From contig JAIECC010000224.1 of assembly GCA_029068665.1 (NCBI GenBank), forward strand, positions 1-7,540: DNA of 7,540 nt, read 5' to 3'. Each line of letters opens with the position of its first letter. The first letter of the stretch is position 1. Source of the DNA: Lachnospiraceae bacterium. GTDB lineage: Bacteria > Bacillota > Clostridia > Lachnospirales > Lachnospiraceae. Below, in pieces: positions 1 through 6,044 of this stretch. The notes under the pieces were generated by a model, which made no database searches, had not been told where the DNA came from, and saw only the letters and a program-made list of their open reading frames with translations. The translations under genes were made by a program, and so were the position numbers.

Positions 1-806
1 GTTTTAACGTAGGTTGTGGTGTATTCGGTCTGTTAGGACACAATGGTGCGGGGAAAACCACATTGATGAAGGCACTGGTAACGGTACTTGAGGCATCTGG
101 CGGTTCTATCCATGTTTGTGGCTATGATACAAAAACACAAGGAGAGCAGGTCAGAAAGCGGATTGGGTATTTGCCGCAGGAACTTACGATGTATCCATCT
201 CTGTCAGTCTATGATTTTGTGAACTACATGGCAGAATTAAAAGGAGTGCGTGATAAAGATGCGGTTCATAATGTTTTAGAACAGGTAGAAATGTCAGAAT
301 TCTCGAAAAGAAAGATAGGACAGCTTTCTGGTGGAATGAAACGTCGGGTTGGCATCGCACAGGCACTTATTGGAGAACCAGAAATACTTGTGGTTGATGA
401 ACCGACTGCGGGTCTTGACCCCGAAGAACGTGTGCGTTTTCGGGGTGTTCTTTCACGGTATGCGAAAGATGGGAAAACAGTTCTGCTATCCACTCATATT
501 GTGGAAGATGTTTATCAGATTTGTGAAGAATTAGCAGTAATAAGAAAAGGGCATTTATTTTATGCAGGAACATCGGCTGCACTTCTGAACCGTGTGGAAG
601 GAAAGGTAAAAGTTATACATCTGGAAAGCGAAGAACAACTGATGGAATTGCAAAAACAGGCTACTGTTCTGTCTGTTACCTACGAAAATCATGGTTTGAC
701 AGCAAAAATTATGGATGAAAATATGGCATTTCCGCTGGCAACAGTCGTGACAGCAACTCTGGAAGATGCTTATGTATATTGTATGGGAGGGAAGTCAAAT
801 GCGTAA
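1..806 (+). CDS. ABC transporter ATP-binding protein (5' end missing)
   Basis: This is the nucleotide-binding subunit of an ABC-2 type exporter; it hydrolyses ATP on the cytoplasmic face to drive the two membrane proteins encoded next. The reading frame is open from base 3 and gives 267 visible residues, so only a short N-terminal piece is lost. Seen in order (numbered from the first visible residue): Walker A GHNGAGKT at 12-19, Q-loop YLPQ ending at 59, signature LSGGMKRR at 108-115, Walker B ILVVDEP at 128-134, D-loop GLD at 137-139 and switch histidine in LLSTH at 165. All catalytic motifs are intact. The last codons overlap the start of the first permease by 8 bases, which implies translational coupling. 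The substrate cannot be told from this subunit. A Met codon at 66 lies inside the core fold and is not the real start. Confidence 0.95.
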   Translation, partial: FNVGCGVFGLLGHNGAGKTTLMKALVTVLEASGGSIHVCGYDTKTQGEQVRKRIGYLPQELTMYPSLSVYDFVNYMAELKGVRDKDAVHNVLEQVEMSEFSKRKIGQLSGGMKRRVGIAQALIGEPEILVVDEPTAGLDPEERVRFRGVLSRYAKDGKTVLLSTHIVEDVYQICEELAVIRKGHLFYAGTSAALLNRVEGKVKVIHLESEEQLMELQKQATVLSVTYENHGLTAKIMDENMAFPLATVVTATLEDAYVYCMGGKSNA

Positions 807-1560
807 AGTTTTATCAATTATTCACTATGAATATAAAATGCAAATGAAACGATTTGCCACATGGGGAATTCTTTTTGTAGCATTGCTGATTTCATTGTTA
901 GATAATTTCCCATCTGCTGCGAATATTGCACGATTGGAATTTTTATCTCAGCCTGCTTATTTTATTTTTCGCATTATAGGTTTTGATGGGCTTATCATGG
1001 CATTTGGTTTAATGTTTTTGTTATCAAATCGTTTTCCTGTTGATGAAAAGACAGGGGTAAAACCTTTGATGATGGCTTCACCTATGCGGAAAGGGCAATA
1101 TATTATGGGGAAATTAGCTGCAGCTTTTATATATACATTAACTATGCTGTGTGTGTTTCTCATTATCAACGTATCAGTTCATTATATTGCAGTACCGCTT
1201 GACGTTTCCATTATGGAATATATTGTATTGGTTTGTAAAGTGATTATTACATCTATCATTCCAATCAGTATATTTGTCAGCTTTTCTGCTTTAGTGTTTC
1301 CAGCAATGATGGATATAAGGCTATTTTATTTATTGGCGGGAATATTGTTTGTGTTTAATGCCTCTTATGTGAATAGTGCGGATGCATCTCCATTTTATTT
1401 AATCACGTCTGGAGATCTCATTCGTCTTATTTGGGTACATCCTAAATATCCACAGATAGATTATGGGAGTGTATGGGCAAATCTAATTTTCTTGCTTGTT
1501 TGTGGGTTTGGTTCGTCGTTATTACTGATTATGAAACGTAAATTTTGGAGGGCGGAATGA
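799..1560 (+). CDS. ABC-2 type transporter membrane protein, first subunit
   Basis: A 253-residue integral membrane protein, probably one half of the export channel. The start at 799 was chosen because GGGAGG (785-790) lies at good distance before it; an in-frame ATG at 766 has no such site and would extend deep into the ATPase gene. Hydrophobic segments are seen at about residues 20-36, 56-76, 105-129, 141-168, 174-189 and 225-246, the six spans usual for ABC-2 permeases. A charged cytoplasmic stretch after the second span (FPVDEKTGVKP, about 79-89, then SPMRKGQY) resembles the loop seen in bacterial ABC-2 subunits. It overlaps the ATPase gene upstream by 8 bases and the next permease by 4 (ATGA). 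The substrate is unknown; a peptide, drug or lipid are all possible. Codons are AT-rich. Confidence 0.85.
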   Translation: MRKVLSIIHYEYKMQMKRFATWGILFVALLISLLDNFPSAANIARLEFLSQPAYFIFRIIGFDGLIMAFGLMFLLSNRFPVDEKTGVKPLMMASPMRKGQYIMGKLAAAFIYTLTMLCVFLIINVSVHYIAVPLDVSIMEYIVLVCKVIITSIIPISIFVSFSALVFPAMMDIRLFYLLAGILFVFNASYVNSADASPFYLITSGDLIRLIWVHPKYPQIDYGSVWANLIFLLVCGFGSSLLLIMKRKFWRAE

Positions 1561-2195
1561 TTTGCAAAATTAAGAATGAATTGAAAATCGCAGGAAGTAA
1601 TTTATATATTATTTCTATGATATTGGTGGTCTTTCTCGTATTTCTTGCAGTATTTGCAGGAGAGCTTTTAAATATAAGCAGTGTGGGATTTGAAGTAATT
1701 TTTCCGTTCTATGCCGCTATAGCAGTCGGGGAATGGGGGAAAACAAAATCAGATGATAATTATGATGTGATTGTTGCACAAAGCAAGTCCGTTTTTGAAT
1801 GGCTTGCCATTCGTTATATCGCTGTTATGGGTATGGTAAGTATATTTGCAGTGATAGGTATGGCATCAGTGTCCTTGATTCGTAATGAAATGACATTGAT
1901 TGAATTGCTGTTGACCTATTTTCCCACGGCGTTTTTGTTATCTTCATTAAGCATGTCAGTCGGGATTCATTTTGGGAAAGAACATATCGCAACAACGGTT
2001 TGTGGTGTAATATGGTTGGTGTTTCTTATGATACGAGGTTTATTGCAGATTCCGATTGTACAATATATTTATTTGTTTATTCGTTTCGCAGGGATTGAAA
2101 GCAATATCTGGATTATAAATAAGAGCGTTCTTTTTATAATTAGCATAGTAATTTGGTGTGAGGTTTATTGGACTTGTAAAAAGTATTATAGTTAA
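1557..2195 (+). CDS. ABC transporter membrane protein, second subunit
   Basis: A 212-residue membrane protein that probably pairs with the preceding permease as a heterodimeric channel. The start is the ATG of the ATGA overlap with the upstream stop; GGAGGG at 1547-1552 lies a few bases before it. An in-frame TTG at 1545 is less likely because it overlaps that ribosome binding site. Hydrophobic segments are visible at about residues 16-34, 43-58, 85-107, 114-136, 144-161 and 188-205. There is no signal peptide or soluble domain, and the protein ends in a short basic tail (CKKYYS). It is the last gene of the exporter operon; the intergenic region and a change to GC-richer genes follow. I do not recognise a specific family, so the role rests on the operon context and topology. 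Confidence 0.75.
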   Translation: MICKIKNELKIAGSNLYIISMILVVFLVFLAVFAGELLNISSVGFEVIFPFYAAIAVGEWGKTKSDDNYDVIVAQSKSVFEWLAIRYIAVMGMVSIFAVIGMASVSLIRNEMTLIELLLTYFPTAFLLSSLSMSVGIHFGKEHIATTVCGVIWLVFLMIRGLLQIPIVQYIYLFIRFAGIESNIWIINKSVLFIISIVIWCEVYWTCKKYYS

Positions 2196-2287
2196 GGGAT
2201 GGTAATAAGTGAAGAAAGATTGTTATTAGCAGACATGTATGTTCTGGTGACTTATGAATGGCATGGCTGAATTATTGCAAAAAAATG

Positions 2288-2313
2288 AAAATACTTGCAA
2301 CTCCAAGTATTTT
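2288..2313. repeat. Perfect 10-bp inverted repeat: terminator of ABC operon or operator of pan operon
   Basis: AAAATACTTG (2288-2297) and CAAGTATTTT (2304-2313) are exact reverse complements around the loop CAACTC. The stem ends in TTTT and is preceded by an A-run (2280-2285), so it could act as a weak terminator in either direction, closing the exporter operon. The stem is AT-rich and the T-tract is short and part of the stem, so termination would be weak. The right half lies between the -35 and -10 of the predicted pan promoter, so a repressor operator is an equally good reading. Confidence 0.6.
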
Positions 2314-2323
2314 ATGGTATTTT
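2295..2323 (+). promoter_or_regulatory. Probable promoter of the pantothenate operon
   Basis: TTGCAA (2295-2300), a 17-base spacer and TATTTT (2318-2323) preceded by TGG, an extended -10. Each hexamer matches the sigma-A consensus at 4 of 6 positions; exact spacing and the TGn element add support. The expected start is near 2330, giving a leader of about 75 nt before panG. It overlaps the inverted repeat at 2288-2313. Readthrough from the exporter operon remains possible. Confidence 0.5.
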
Positions 2324-2342
2324 GTACGCGAGTGGTATTCTT

Positions 2343-2375
2343 AATGAAATCACATCGGGATAATGTGTCATCATT
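2343..2375 (+). other. Hairpin in the leader of the pan operon
   Basis: AATGA (2343-2347) pairs with TCATT (2371-2375), and CACAT (2351-2355) pairs with ATGTG (2363-2367), with a 3-by-3 internal loop between and a 7-base loop CGGGATA at the tip. It lies wholly in the predicted leader, 18 bases before the panG ribosome binding site. A conserved RNA called the pan motif is known upstream of pantothenate genes in Firmicutes. I cannot tell whether this hairpin belongs to it, because I do not see the two bulged adenosines clearly. Confidence 0.35.
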
Positions 2376-2404
2376 TGGTAGTATTCATAGAAAGAGGTGA
2401 TGGC

Positions 2405-3244
2405 ATGGATATAGGAATCATAGGTGCCGGTAAGGTAGGCTGTTCCATGGGAAAATATGCGGTACAGCACTGGATACCGGTAGCAGGATACTATAGTAAA
2501 ACATATGAAAGTGCAAAGGAAGCGGCGAAATTTACGCGGACGGAGTGCTTCGAAGATTTAACAGATATTATTTTGGCAAGTGATACCCTGTGGATTACCA
2601 CACCGGATGACAGTATCCGGGAGGTATGGGATTGCATTGCACGGTACGACATTCAAGATTATATTATCTGCCATTTTAGTGGCTCATTATCTTCCGATGT
2701 TTTTTCCGGGATTGAAAAGAAGAGGGCACATCCGTGTTCCATTCATCCCATTTACGCATTCAGCGACAAGAATACTTCCTATCAGAAATTAAATGAAGCT
2801 TATTTTACCATTGAGGGTGACGATTTTGCTGTAGAGCATATGACTGCTTTACTGGAAAAAATGGGAAATCATGTGGTTCGAATCAAGGCACAGAAAAAGG
2901 CATTGTACCATAGTGCCGCTTCTTTAGTGAGCAATCATATCCTTGGCATAATCGATATGGGCATCCAGCTTATGGAAGAGTGTGGATTTACTCACGAAGA
3001 AGCATACGCTGCATTAACACCACTGATTCTAAATAACGTAACGGCAGGTTGTGAAATGGGATGCAAAGAGGCTTTAACCGGACCTGTTGAGCGGAATGAT
3101 ATCAAGACCGTTGACCGCCATTTGTCGGTATTGACCGGAACTGCCAGAGATATCTATGAAAGTGTAGGCAGTGAACTGGTGATTATGGCGAAGGAGAAGC
3201 ATCCGGACCGGGATTATACCGGCATGGAACTGAGATTTCAATAA
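2405..3244 (+). CDS. panG: PanG-type 2-dehydropantoate (ketopantoate) reductase, DUF2520 family
   Basis: Probable NAD(P)H-dependent enzyme reducing ketopantoate to pantoate, the second step of pantothenate synthesis. The 279-residue protein begins with a Rossmann dinucleotide-binding loop, GAGKVG at residues 7-12. It carries marks of the Rossmann-like plus DUF2520 architecture: CSIHPIYAF at 111-119, YHSAASLVSNH around 168-178 and TGPVERND followed by TVDRHL at 225-240. This architecture was shown to be a ketopantoate reductase (PanG) in Francisella, with homologues reported in Enterococcus faecalis and Clostridium difficile; it is not related by simple orthology to PanE. The start at 2405 follows GAGGTGA (2394-2400); an in-frame ATG at 2363 lacks a ribosome binding site. 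It is first in the operon, 39 bases before panB, and no panE or ilvC is in the window, which supports this role. Function is inferred from family and context. Confidence 0.8.
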   Translation: MDIGIIGAGKVGCSMGKYAVQHWIPVAGYYSKTYESAKEAAKFTRTECFEDLTDIILASDTLWITTPDDSIREVWDCIARYDIQDYIICHFSGSLSSDVFSGIEKKRAHPCSIHPIYAFSDKNTSYQKLNEAYFTIEGDDFAVEHMTALLEKMGNHVVRIKAQKKALYHSAASLVSNHILGIIDMGIQLMEECGFTHEEAYAALTPLILNNVTAGCEMGCKEALTGPVERNDIKTVDRHLSVLTGTARDIYESVGSELVIMAKEKHPDRDYTGMELRFQ

Positions 3245-3283
3245 TAGGGGTAAATTTGGGAAATAAAGGAAGGAAGTATATTT

Positions 3284-4111
3284 ATGAAGAATACAGTAGC
3301 AACATTTCAAAAGGCAAAGGCAGAGGGAACTAAGTTAACTATGCTGACAGCCTATGATTATTCTACGGCAAAGCTGCTGGACGAGTCTGGTGTAAACAGT
3401 ATCCTGGTAGGTGATTCCCTGGGAAATGTTATCCTTGGCTATGAGGATACCCTTGCAGTCACCATGGAGGATATGATACATCATGGAGCAGCAGTTGCCA
3501 GAGGAGCAAAAAATGCGTTGGTAGTAATTGATATGCCGTTTATGTCTTATCAGATATCCGTGGAGGAAGCAGTTCGGAATGCCGGTCGGCTGATGAAGGA
3601 AGGACATGGCGGTGCGGTAAAGCTGGAAGGCGGTGAAGCGGTTTGTCCACAGATTCGTGCCATTGTCAATGCGGGAATTCCGGTTATGGCACATCTTGGG
3701 TTAACCCCTCAGTCCATTCATGCTTTCGGCGGCTTTAAGGTGCAGGGCAAGACCGAGGCGGCAGCAAAGCAGTTAGTCGAGGATGCAAAAAAGGTTCAGG
3801 AGGCCGGTGCCTTTGCTGTTACACTGGAAGCGGTTCCAAGCAAGCTGGCGGCATTGATTACAGAGCAGTTGGATATTCCGACTATTGGAATCGGTGCAGG
3901 AAATGGCTGTGACGGGCAGGTGCTGGTCTATCAGGATATGCTGGGCATGTTTTCAGATTTTACACCAAAGTTCGTCAAACGGTATGCCAATGTGGGAGAG
4001 ATTATGAAGGATGCCTTCCGGCAGTATATCGAGGAAGTACAGAGTGGTGCTTTTCCGGCGAAGGAAAATGAATACACCGTAGATGACAGTATTATTGAAA
4101 AATTATATTAA
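3284..4111 (+). CDS. panB: 3-methyl-2-oxobutanoate hydroxymethyltransferase (ketopantoate hydroxymethyltransferase)
   Basis: Cytoplasmic enzyme transferring a hydroxymethyl group from 5,10-methylenetetrahydrofolate to 2-oxoisovalerate, giving ketopantoate: the first committed step of pantothenate synthesis. The 275-residue length is normal for the family. Conserved features of the TIM-barrel fold are visible: LTAYDYSTA at 21-29, the metal ligands D44 in VGDS, D83 in VIDMPF and E115 in KLEGG, H137 in MAHLGL, the catalytic glutamate E182 in LEAVP and the GIGAG loop at 202-206. The ATG at 3284 is preceded by AAAGGAAGG (3266-3274), a good ribosome binding site, and no upstream in-frame start is plausible. 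It lies 39 bases after panG and is followed after 20 bases by the small gene at 4132. All catalytic residues I know are present, so it should be active. Confidence 0.97.
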   Translation: MKNTVATFQKAKAEGTKLTMLTAYDYSTAKLLDESGVNSILVGDSLGNVILGYEDTLAVTMEDMIHHGAAVARGAKNALVVIDMPFMSYQISVEEAVRNAGRLMKEGHGGAVKLEGGEAVCPQIRAIVNAGIPVMAHLGLTPQSIHAFGGFKVQGKTEAAAKQLVEDAKKVQEAGAFAVTLEAVPSKLAALITEQLDIPTIGIGAGNGCDGQVLVYQDMLGMFSDFTPKFVKRYANVGEIMKDAFRQYIEEVQSGAFPAKENEYTVDDSIIEKLY

Positions 4112-4131
4112 GAATTCTGGTGAATATATTT

Positions 4132-4383
4132 ATGAAAATTAAGAAGTCCAAAACATGGCAGCATGAAATAACTGGTTTTGATGGAAATACGATTTTGTTT
4201 GGTGTCAATATATTTGCTTACAAATGGAAAAGTACAGGCAGACATGTGAAGGTCTGTGATCCATTATATAAACAGGAATACAGCTTTCCGATTTATACAG
4301 TAGTGATTGATGGACAGGAACATGAATTTGCTGCCGGGGAATTTAGTAATTGTGTTTGGGGATTTTATATTCTGAAGTATTGA
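4132..4383 (+). CDS. Unrecognised 83-residue protein inside the pan operon
   Basis: I do not recognise this protein. From the ATG at 4132 it has 83 residues, with no signal peptide and no clear membrane span. It starts strongly basic (MKIKKSKTWQHE), contains alternating hydrophobic and polar stretches suggesting beta strands (FPIYTVVIDGQEHEF), and ends with an aromatic-rich AAGEFSNCVWGFYILKY. Its two cysteines (residues 42 and 75) are far apart and form no metal motif. The start at 4132 is favoured because GGTGA (4119-4123) sits 8 bases before it; the alternative GTG at 4120 has no ribosome binding site. It is codirectional with panB (20-base gap) and panC (26-base gap), so it is almost certainly cotranscribed. 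Codons look more AT-rich than in its neighbours, which may indicate later insertion. A role in pantothenate metabolism is possible but unsupported. Confidence 0.65.
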   Translation: MKIKKSKTWQHEITGFDGNTILFGVNIFAYKWKSTGRHVKVCDPLYKQEYSFPIYTVVIDGQEHEFAAGEFSNCVWGFYILKY

Positions 4384-4409
4384 GTGAAAGAGCGAGAGGA
4401 GAATATGTT

Positions 4410-5258
4410 ATGAATATCGTTCATACAGTAAATGAAGTCCGGGCGCAGGTAAAGGAGTGGAGAGCTGCAGGATTATCTGTAGGTCTGGTTCCGACCATGG
4501 GCTATCTTCATGAAGGACATAAGAGCCTGATTGATCGGGCAGTAAAGGAGAATGACCGGGTAGTGGTCAGTGTATTTGTGAATCCAATGCAGTTTGGTCC
4601 TACAGAAGATTTGGCAAGCTATCCCAGAGACTTGAATCGGGATGCGGCATTGTGTGAGGCAGCAGGTGCAGACCTGATTTTTAATCCGGAGCCGGAAAAT
4701 ATGTATTTCAGTGATTTTTCCAGCTTTATTGATATGAGTACCCTGACTAAGGGCCTATGTGGAAAGAGCCGTCCCATCCATTTTCGCGGTGTATGTACAG
4801 TAGTGGGCAAGCTGTTCAATATTGTACAGCCGGATAAGGCATACTTCGGACAGAAGGATGCACAGCAGTTAGCGGTAATCCGCCATATGGTAAATGATTT
4901 GAATTTTAATTTAGAGATTGTGGGCTGTCCGATTATCCGGGAGGAAGATGGTCTGGCAAAAAGCTCCCGGAATACTTACTTAAGCCCGGAGGAGCGTCAG
5001 GCAGCATTGATTCTGTCAAAGAGTCTGGAACGGGGCAGCGAGTTAATTGAAGCAGGAGAACGGGATGCAGAAACCATTAAACAGGCGATTATAGACCTGA
5101 TTCAGACGGAGCCTTTGGCAAAGATTGATTATGTGGAGCTGGTGGACTGGAATACCTTAGAGCCGGTGGAACGAATCGAAGGTCCGGTGTTGAATGCAAT
5201 CGCAGTGTATATTGGTAAGACCCGATTGATTGATAATCACATTTATGAAAGGATGTAA
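4410..5258 (+). CDS. panC: Pantoate--beta-alanine ligase (pantothenate synthetase)
   Basis: Joins pantoate and beta-alanine with ATP, through a pantoyl-adenylate, to make pantothenate; cytoplasmic. The 282-residue protein carries the nucleotidyltransferase signatures in order: VPTMGYLHEGHKSL at 27-40 (HIGH-like ATP site), VFVNPMQFGP at 55-64 (pantoate and ATP binding), YFGQKDAQQL at 145-154 and REEDGLAKSSRNTYLS at 177-192 (KMSKS-like loop). A C-terminal dimerisation region follows (residues about 193-282, with KIDYVELVD at 238-246). Length is typical. The ATG at 4410 is preceded by GAGAGGAG (4394-4401) with an 8-base spacer; an in-frame ATG at 4350 would overlap the small upstream gene and lacks such a site. 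Its stop is only 6 bases before the panD start, so the two are likely translated in a coupled manner. Confidence 0.97.
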   Translation: MNIVHTVNEVRAQVKEWRAAGLSVGLVPTMGYLHEGHKSLIDRAVKENDRVVVSVFVNPMQFGPTEDLASYPRDLNRDAALCEAAGADLIFNPEPENMYFSDFSSFIDMSTLTKGLCGKSRPIHFRGVCTVVGKLFNIVQPDKAYFGQKDAQQLAVIRHMVNDLNFNLEIVGCPIIREEDGLAKSSRNTYLSPEERQAALILSKSLERGSELIEAGERDAETIKQAIIDLIQTEPLAKIDYVELVDWNTLEPVERIEGPVLNAIAVYIGKTRLIDNHIYERM

Positions 5259-5264
5259 GAACCT

Positions 5265-5648
5265 ATGATGATAACGATGTTAAAGTCAAAAATCCATCGT
5301 GCCGTAGTGGTACAGGCAGAGCTGAATTATGTGGGAAGCATTACCATTGATTCTTCTCTGATGGAAGCGGCCGGTATCTTGGAATATGAAAAGGTACAGA
5401 TTGCAGACGTGGAAAATGGAAACCGATTTGAAACCTATGTGATTGCCGGAGAGCCGGGTTCCGGAATGATTTGTCTGAACGGGGCAGCCGCCAGACAGGT
5501 ACAGGTAGGGGATCATGTGATTATTATGGCGTATGCGGAAATGACACCGGAGGAAGCAAAGGAACAGAAACCTCAGGTGGTCTTTGTGGATGAGGACAAT
5601 CAGATTAAACGGATTGCTCATTACGAGAAGCATGGGGAATTGTGCTAG
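5265..5648 (+). CDS. panD: Aspartate 1-decarboxylase proenzyme
   Basis: Pyruvoyl-dependent enzyme that decarboxylates L-aspartate to beta-alanine, the second substrate of PanC. The 127-residue proenzyme should cleave itself between G24 and S25 in YVGSITID, turning S25 into the pyruvoyl group. K9, R54, Y58 and N72, which are important in the Escherichia coli enzyme, are all present at the same numbers, and this agreement supports the start at 5265 over ATG codons at 5268 and 5277. AAAGGA (5248-5253) lies 11 bases upstream, inside the end of panC. It is the last pan gene. After the stop, 70 bases are AT-rich with only a weak AATTTT/AAAATT pairing and no convincing terminator. A maturation factor such as PanZ is not expected in Firmicutes and none is seen here. 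Confidence 0.97.
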   Translation: MMITMLKSKIHRAVVVQAELNYVGSITIDSSLMEAAGILEYEKVQIADVENGNRFETYVIAGEPGSGMICLNGAAARQVQVGDHVIIMAYAEMTPEEAKEQKPQVVFVDEDNQIKRIAHYEKHGELC

Positions 5649-5719
5649 AGAAAGCATTGTTTGTATTTTATATATAATTGAATTTTGTCAAAAGAATAAA
5701 ATAAAATTATACCAATATG

Positions 5720-5748
5720 TTGTTATTCACCTGCGTGTGTGGTACAAT
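5720..5748 (+). promoter_or_regulatory. Promoter of the toxin mRNA
   Basis: TTGTTA (5720-5725), a 17-base spacer and TACAAT (5743-5748) with an extended -10 TGG at 5740-5742. Transcription should start near 5755, giving a 5' leader of about 176 nt before the toxin and an mRNA of about 395 nt ending at the terminator at 6119-6149. No GAAC-N4-GTTC LexA site is seen here. Confidence 0.75.
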
Positions 5749-5776
5749 ATATGTGAACACAATGAGCCAAGTGGCT

Positions 5777-5809
5777 GGGTCGCAGACATTTGGCGAATGT
5801 GTGCGACCC
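5777..5809 (+). other. Strong hairpin in toxin mRNA leader
   Basis: GGGTCGCA (5777-5784) pairs perfectly with TGCGACCC (5802-5809). Inside, one G-G mismatch is followed by ACATT (5786-5790) pairing with AATGT (5796-5800). It begins about 22 nt after the predicted transcript start and has no T-tract after it, so it is not a terminator. It may protect the 5' end from decay, in line with the long-lived toxin mRNAs of type I systems. A smaller AGCC-AAGT-GGCT hairpin (5765-5776) directly precedes it. Confidence 0.6.
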
Positions 5810-5848
5810 ATGATGAAGCAGAGCGAAGTCATGGTAAATATTTTCACG

Positions 5849-5859
5849 GAAAGCACCCA
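5849..5859 (+). promoter_or_regulatory. Leader element complementary to the toxin mRNA 3' end
   Basis: GAAAGCACCCA is the exact reverse complement of TGGGTGCTTTC at 6134-6144, in the 3' arm and tail of the toxin terminator; G-T pairs extend it by one base on each side. The same 11 bases therefore occur near the 5' end of the antisense RNA. It can fold the mRNA end to end, as shown for hok and AapA1 toxin mRNAs. Confidence 0.55.
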
Positions 5860-5873
5860 TGACAGGTTGGCAG

Positions 5874-5922
5874 CCTCCCGAGTTTATGATTACCGATTTG
5901 TCGGAATACATATGAGGGGAGG
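5874..5922 (+). promoter_or_regulatory. Shine-Dalgarno masking element and toxin ribosome binding site
   Basis: The toxin has a very strong site, GGGGAGGTGG (5916-5925), 8 bases from GGAGG to the ATG at 5931. CCTCCC at 5874-5879 is fully complementary to GGGAGG at 5917-5922, and G5873 can add a wobble pair with T5923. Pairing closes a 37-base loop and would hide the ribosome binding site. Confidence 0.5.
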
Positions 5923-5930
5923 TGGCGCCG

Positions 5931-6044
5931 ATGACAGCTTATGAGATCATTTCGATTTTCATTGGGATACTAGCATTGCTAATGTCCTTTGGTAGCTTAA
6001 TTGTTGCGTTGCTTGCCTTTCTCAATAAGAGAAATAGTAAGTAA
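5931..6044 (+). CDS. Holin-like type I toxin, 37 residues
   Basis: A small hydrophobic peptide of the putative holin-like toxin class, similar in style to Bacillus subtilis TxpA, BsrG and BsrE, which insert in or disturb the membrane when overproduced. The N-terminus MTAYEIISIF matches the M(S/T)xYE start of that class. One membrane span covers residues 6-30 (rich in Ile, Leu, Phe, with two Gly), followed by the polar, basic tail LNKRNSK. The start is fixed by GGGGAGGTGG at 5916-5925. It is flanked by its own promoter (5720-5748), a structured leader and a terminator (6119-6149), and an antisense RNA gene faces it from the 3' side. This arrangement, more than the short sequence alone, supports the toxin call. 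The mode of action here (depolarisation, cell-wall damage or lysis) cannot be told. Confidence 0.85.
   Translation: MTAYEIISIFIGILALLMSFGSLIVALLAFLNKRNSK

Larger units (their letters stand above)
5762..5944 (+). other. Leader open frame overlapping the toxin start (possible regulatory ORF)
   Basis: An open frame of 60 codons starts with ATG at 5762, only about 7 nt after the predicted transcript start, and runs through nearly the whole leader to TGA at 5942-5944, overlapping the toxin gene by 14 bases in another frame. There is no ribosome binding site before the first ATG or before internal ATGs at 5810 and 5813. The product resembles nothing I know. It may be chance within a structured leader, or a coupling ORF of the kind seen in hok/sok (mok). 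Confidence 0.25.

Noticed and set aside
2199..2270. 23-codon frame right after the second permease
   Set aside because: It starts ATG but AAGGG touches the start codon with no spacer, and the peptide has no recognisable features; nothing supports expression.
2359..2364. GATAAT as a -10 box for the pan operon
   Set aside because: No acceptable -35 lies 16-18 bases upstream, and it falls in the loop and arm of the leader hairpin.
2363..2404. Longer panG start at 2363
   Set aside because: It lacks a ribosome binding site and adds residues before the conserved Rossmann strand, whereas GAGGTGA fits the ATG at 2405.
3335..3694. 119-codon open frame on the minus strand
   Set aside because: It lies wholly inside panB, lacks a ribosome binding site and its product resembles no family; it is a shadow of panB codons.
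5286..5657. 123-codon open frame on the minus strand
   Set aside because: It mirrors panD, whose catalytic residues are all present on the plus strand.
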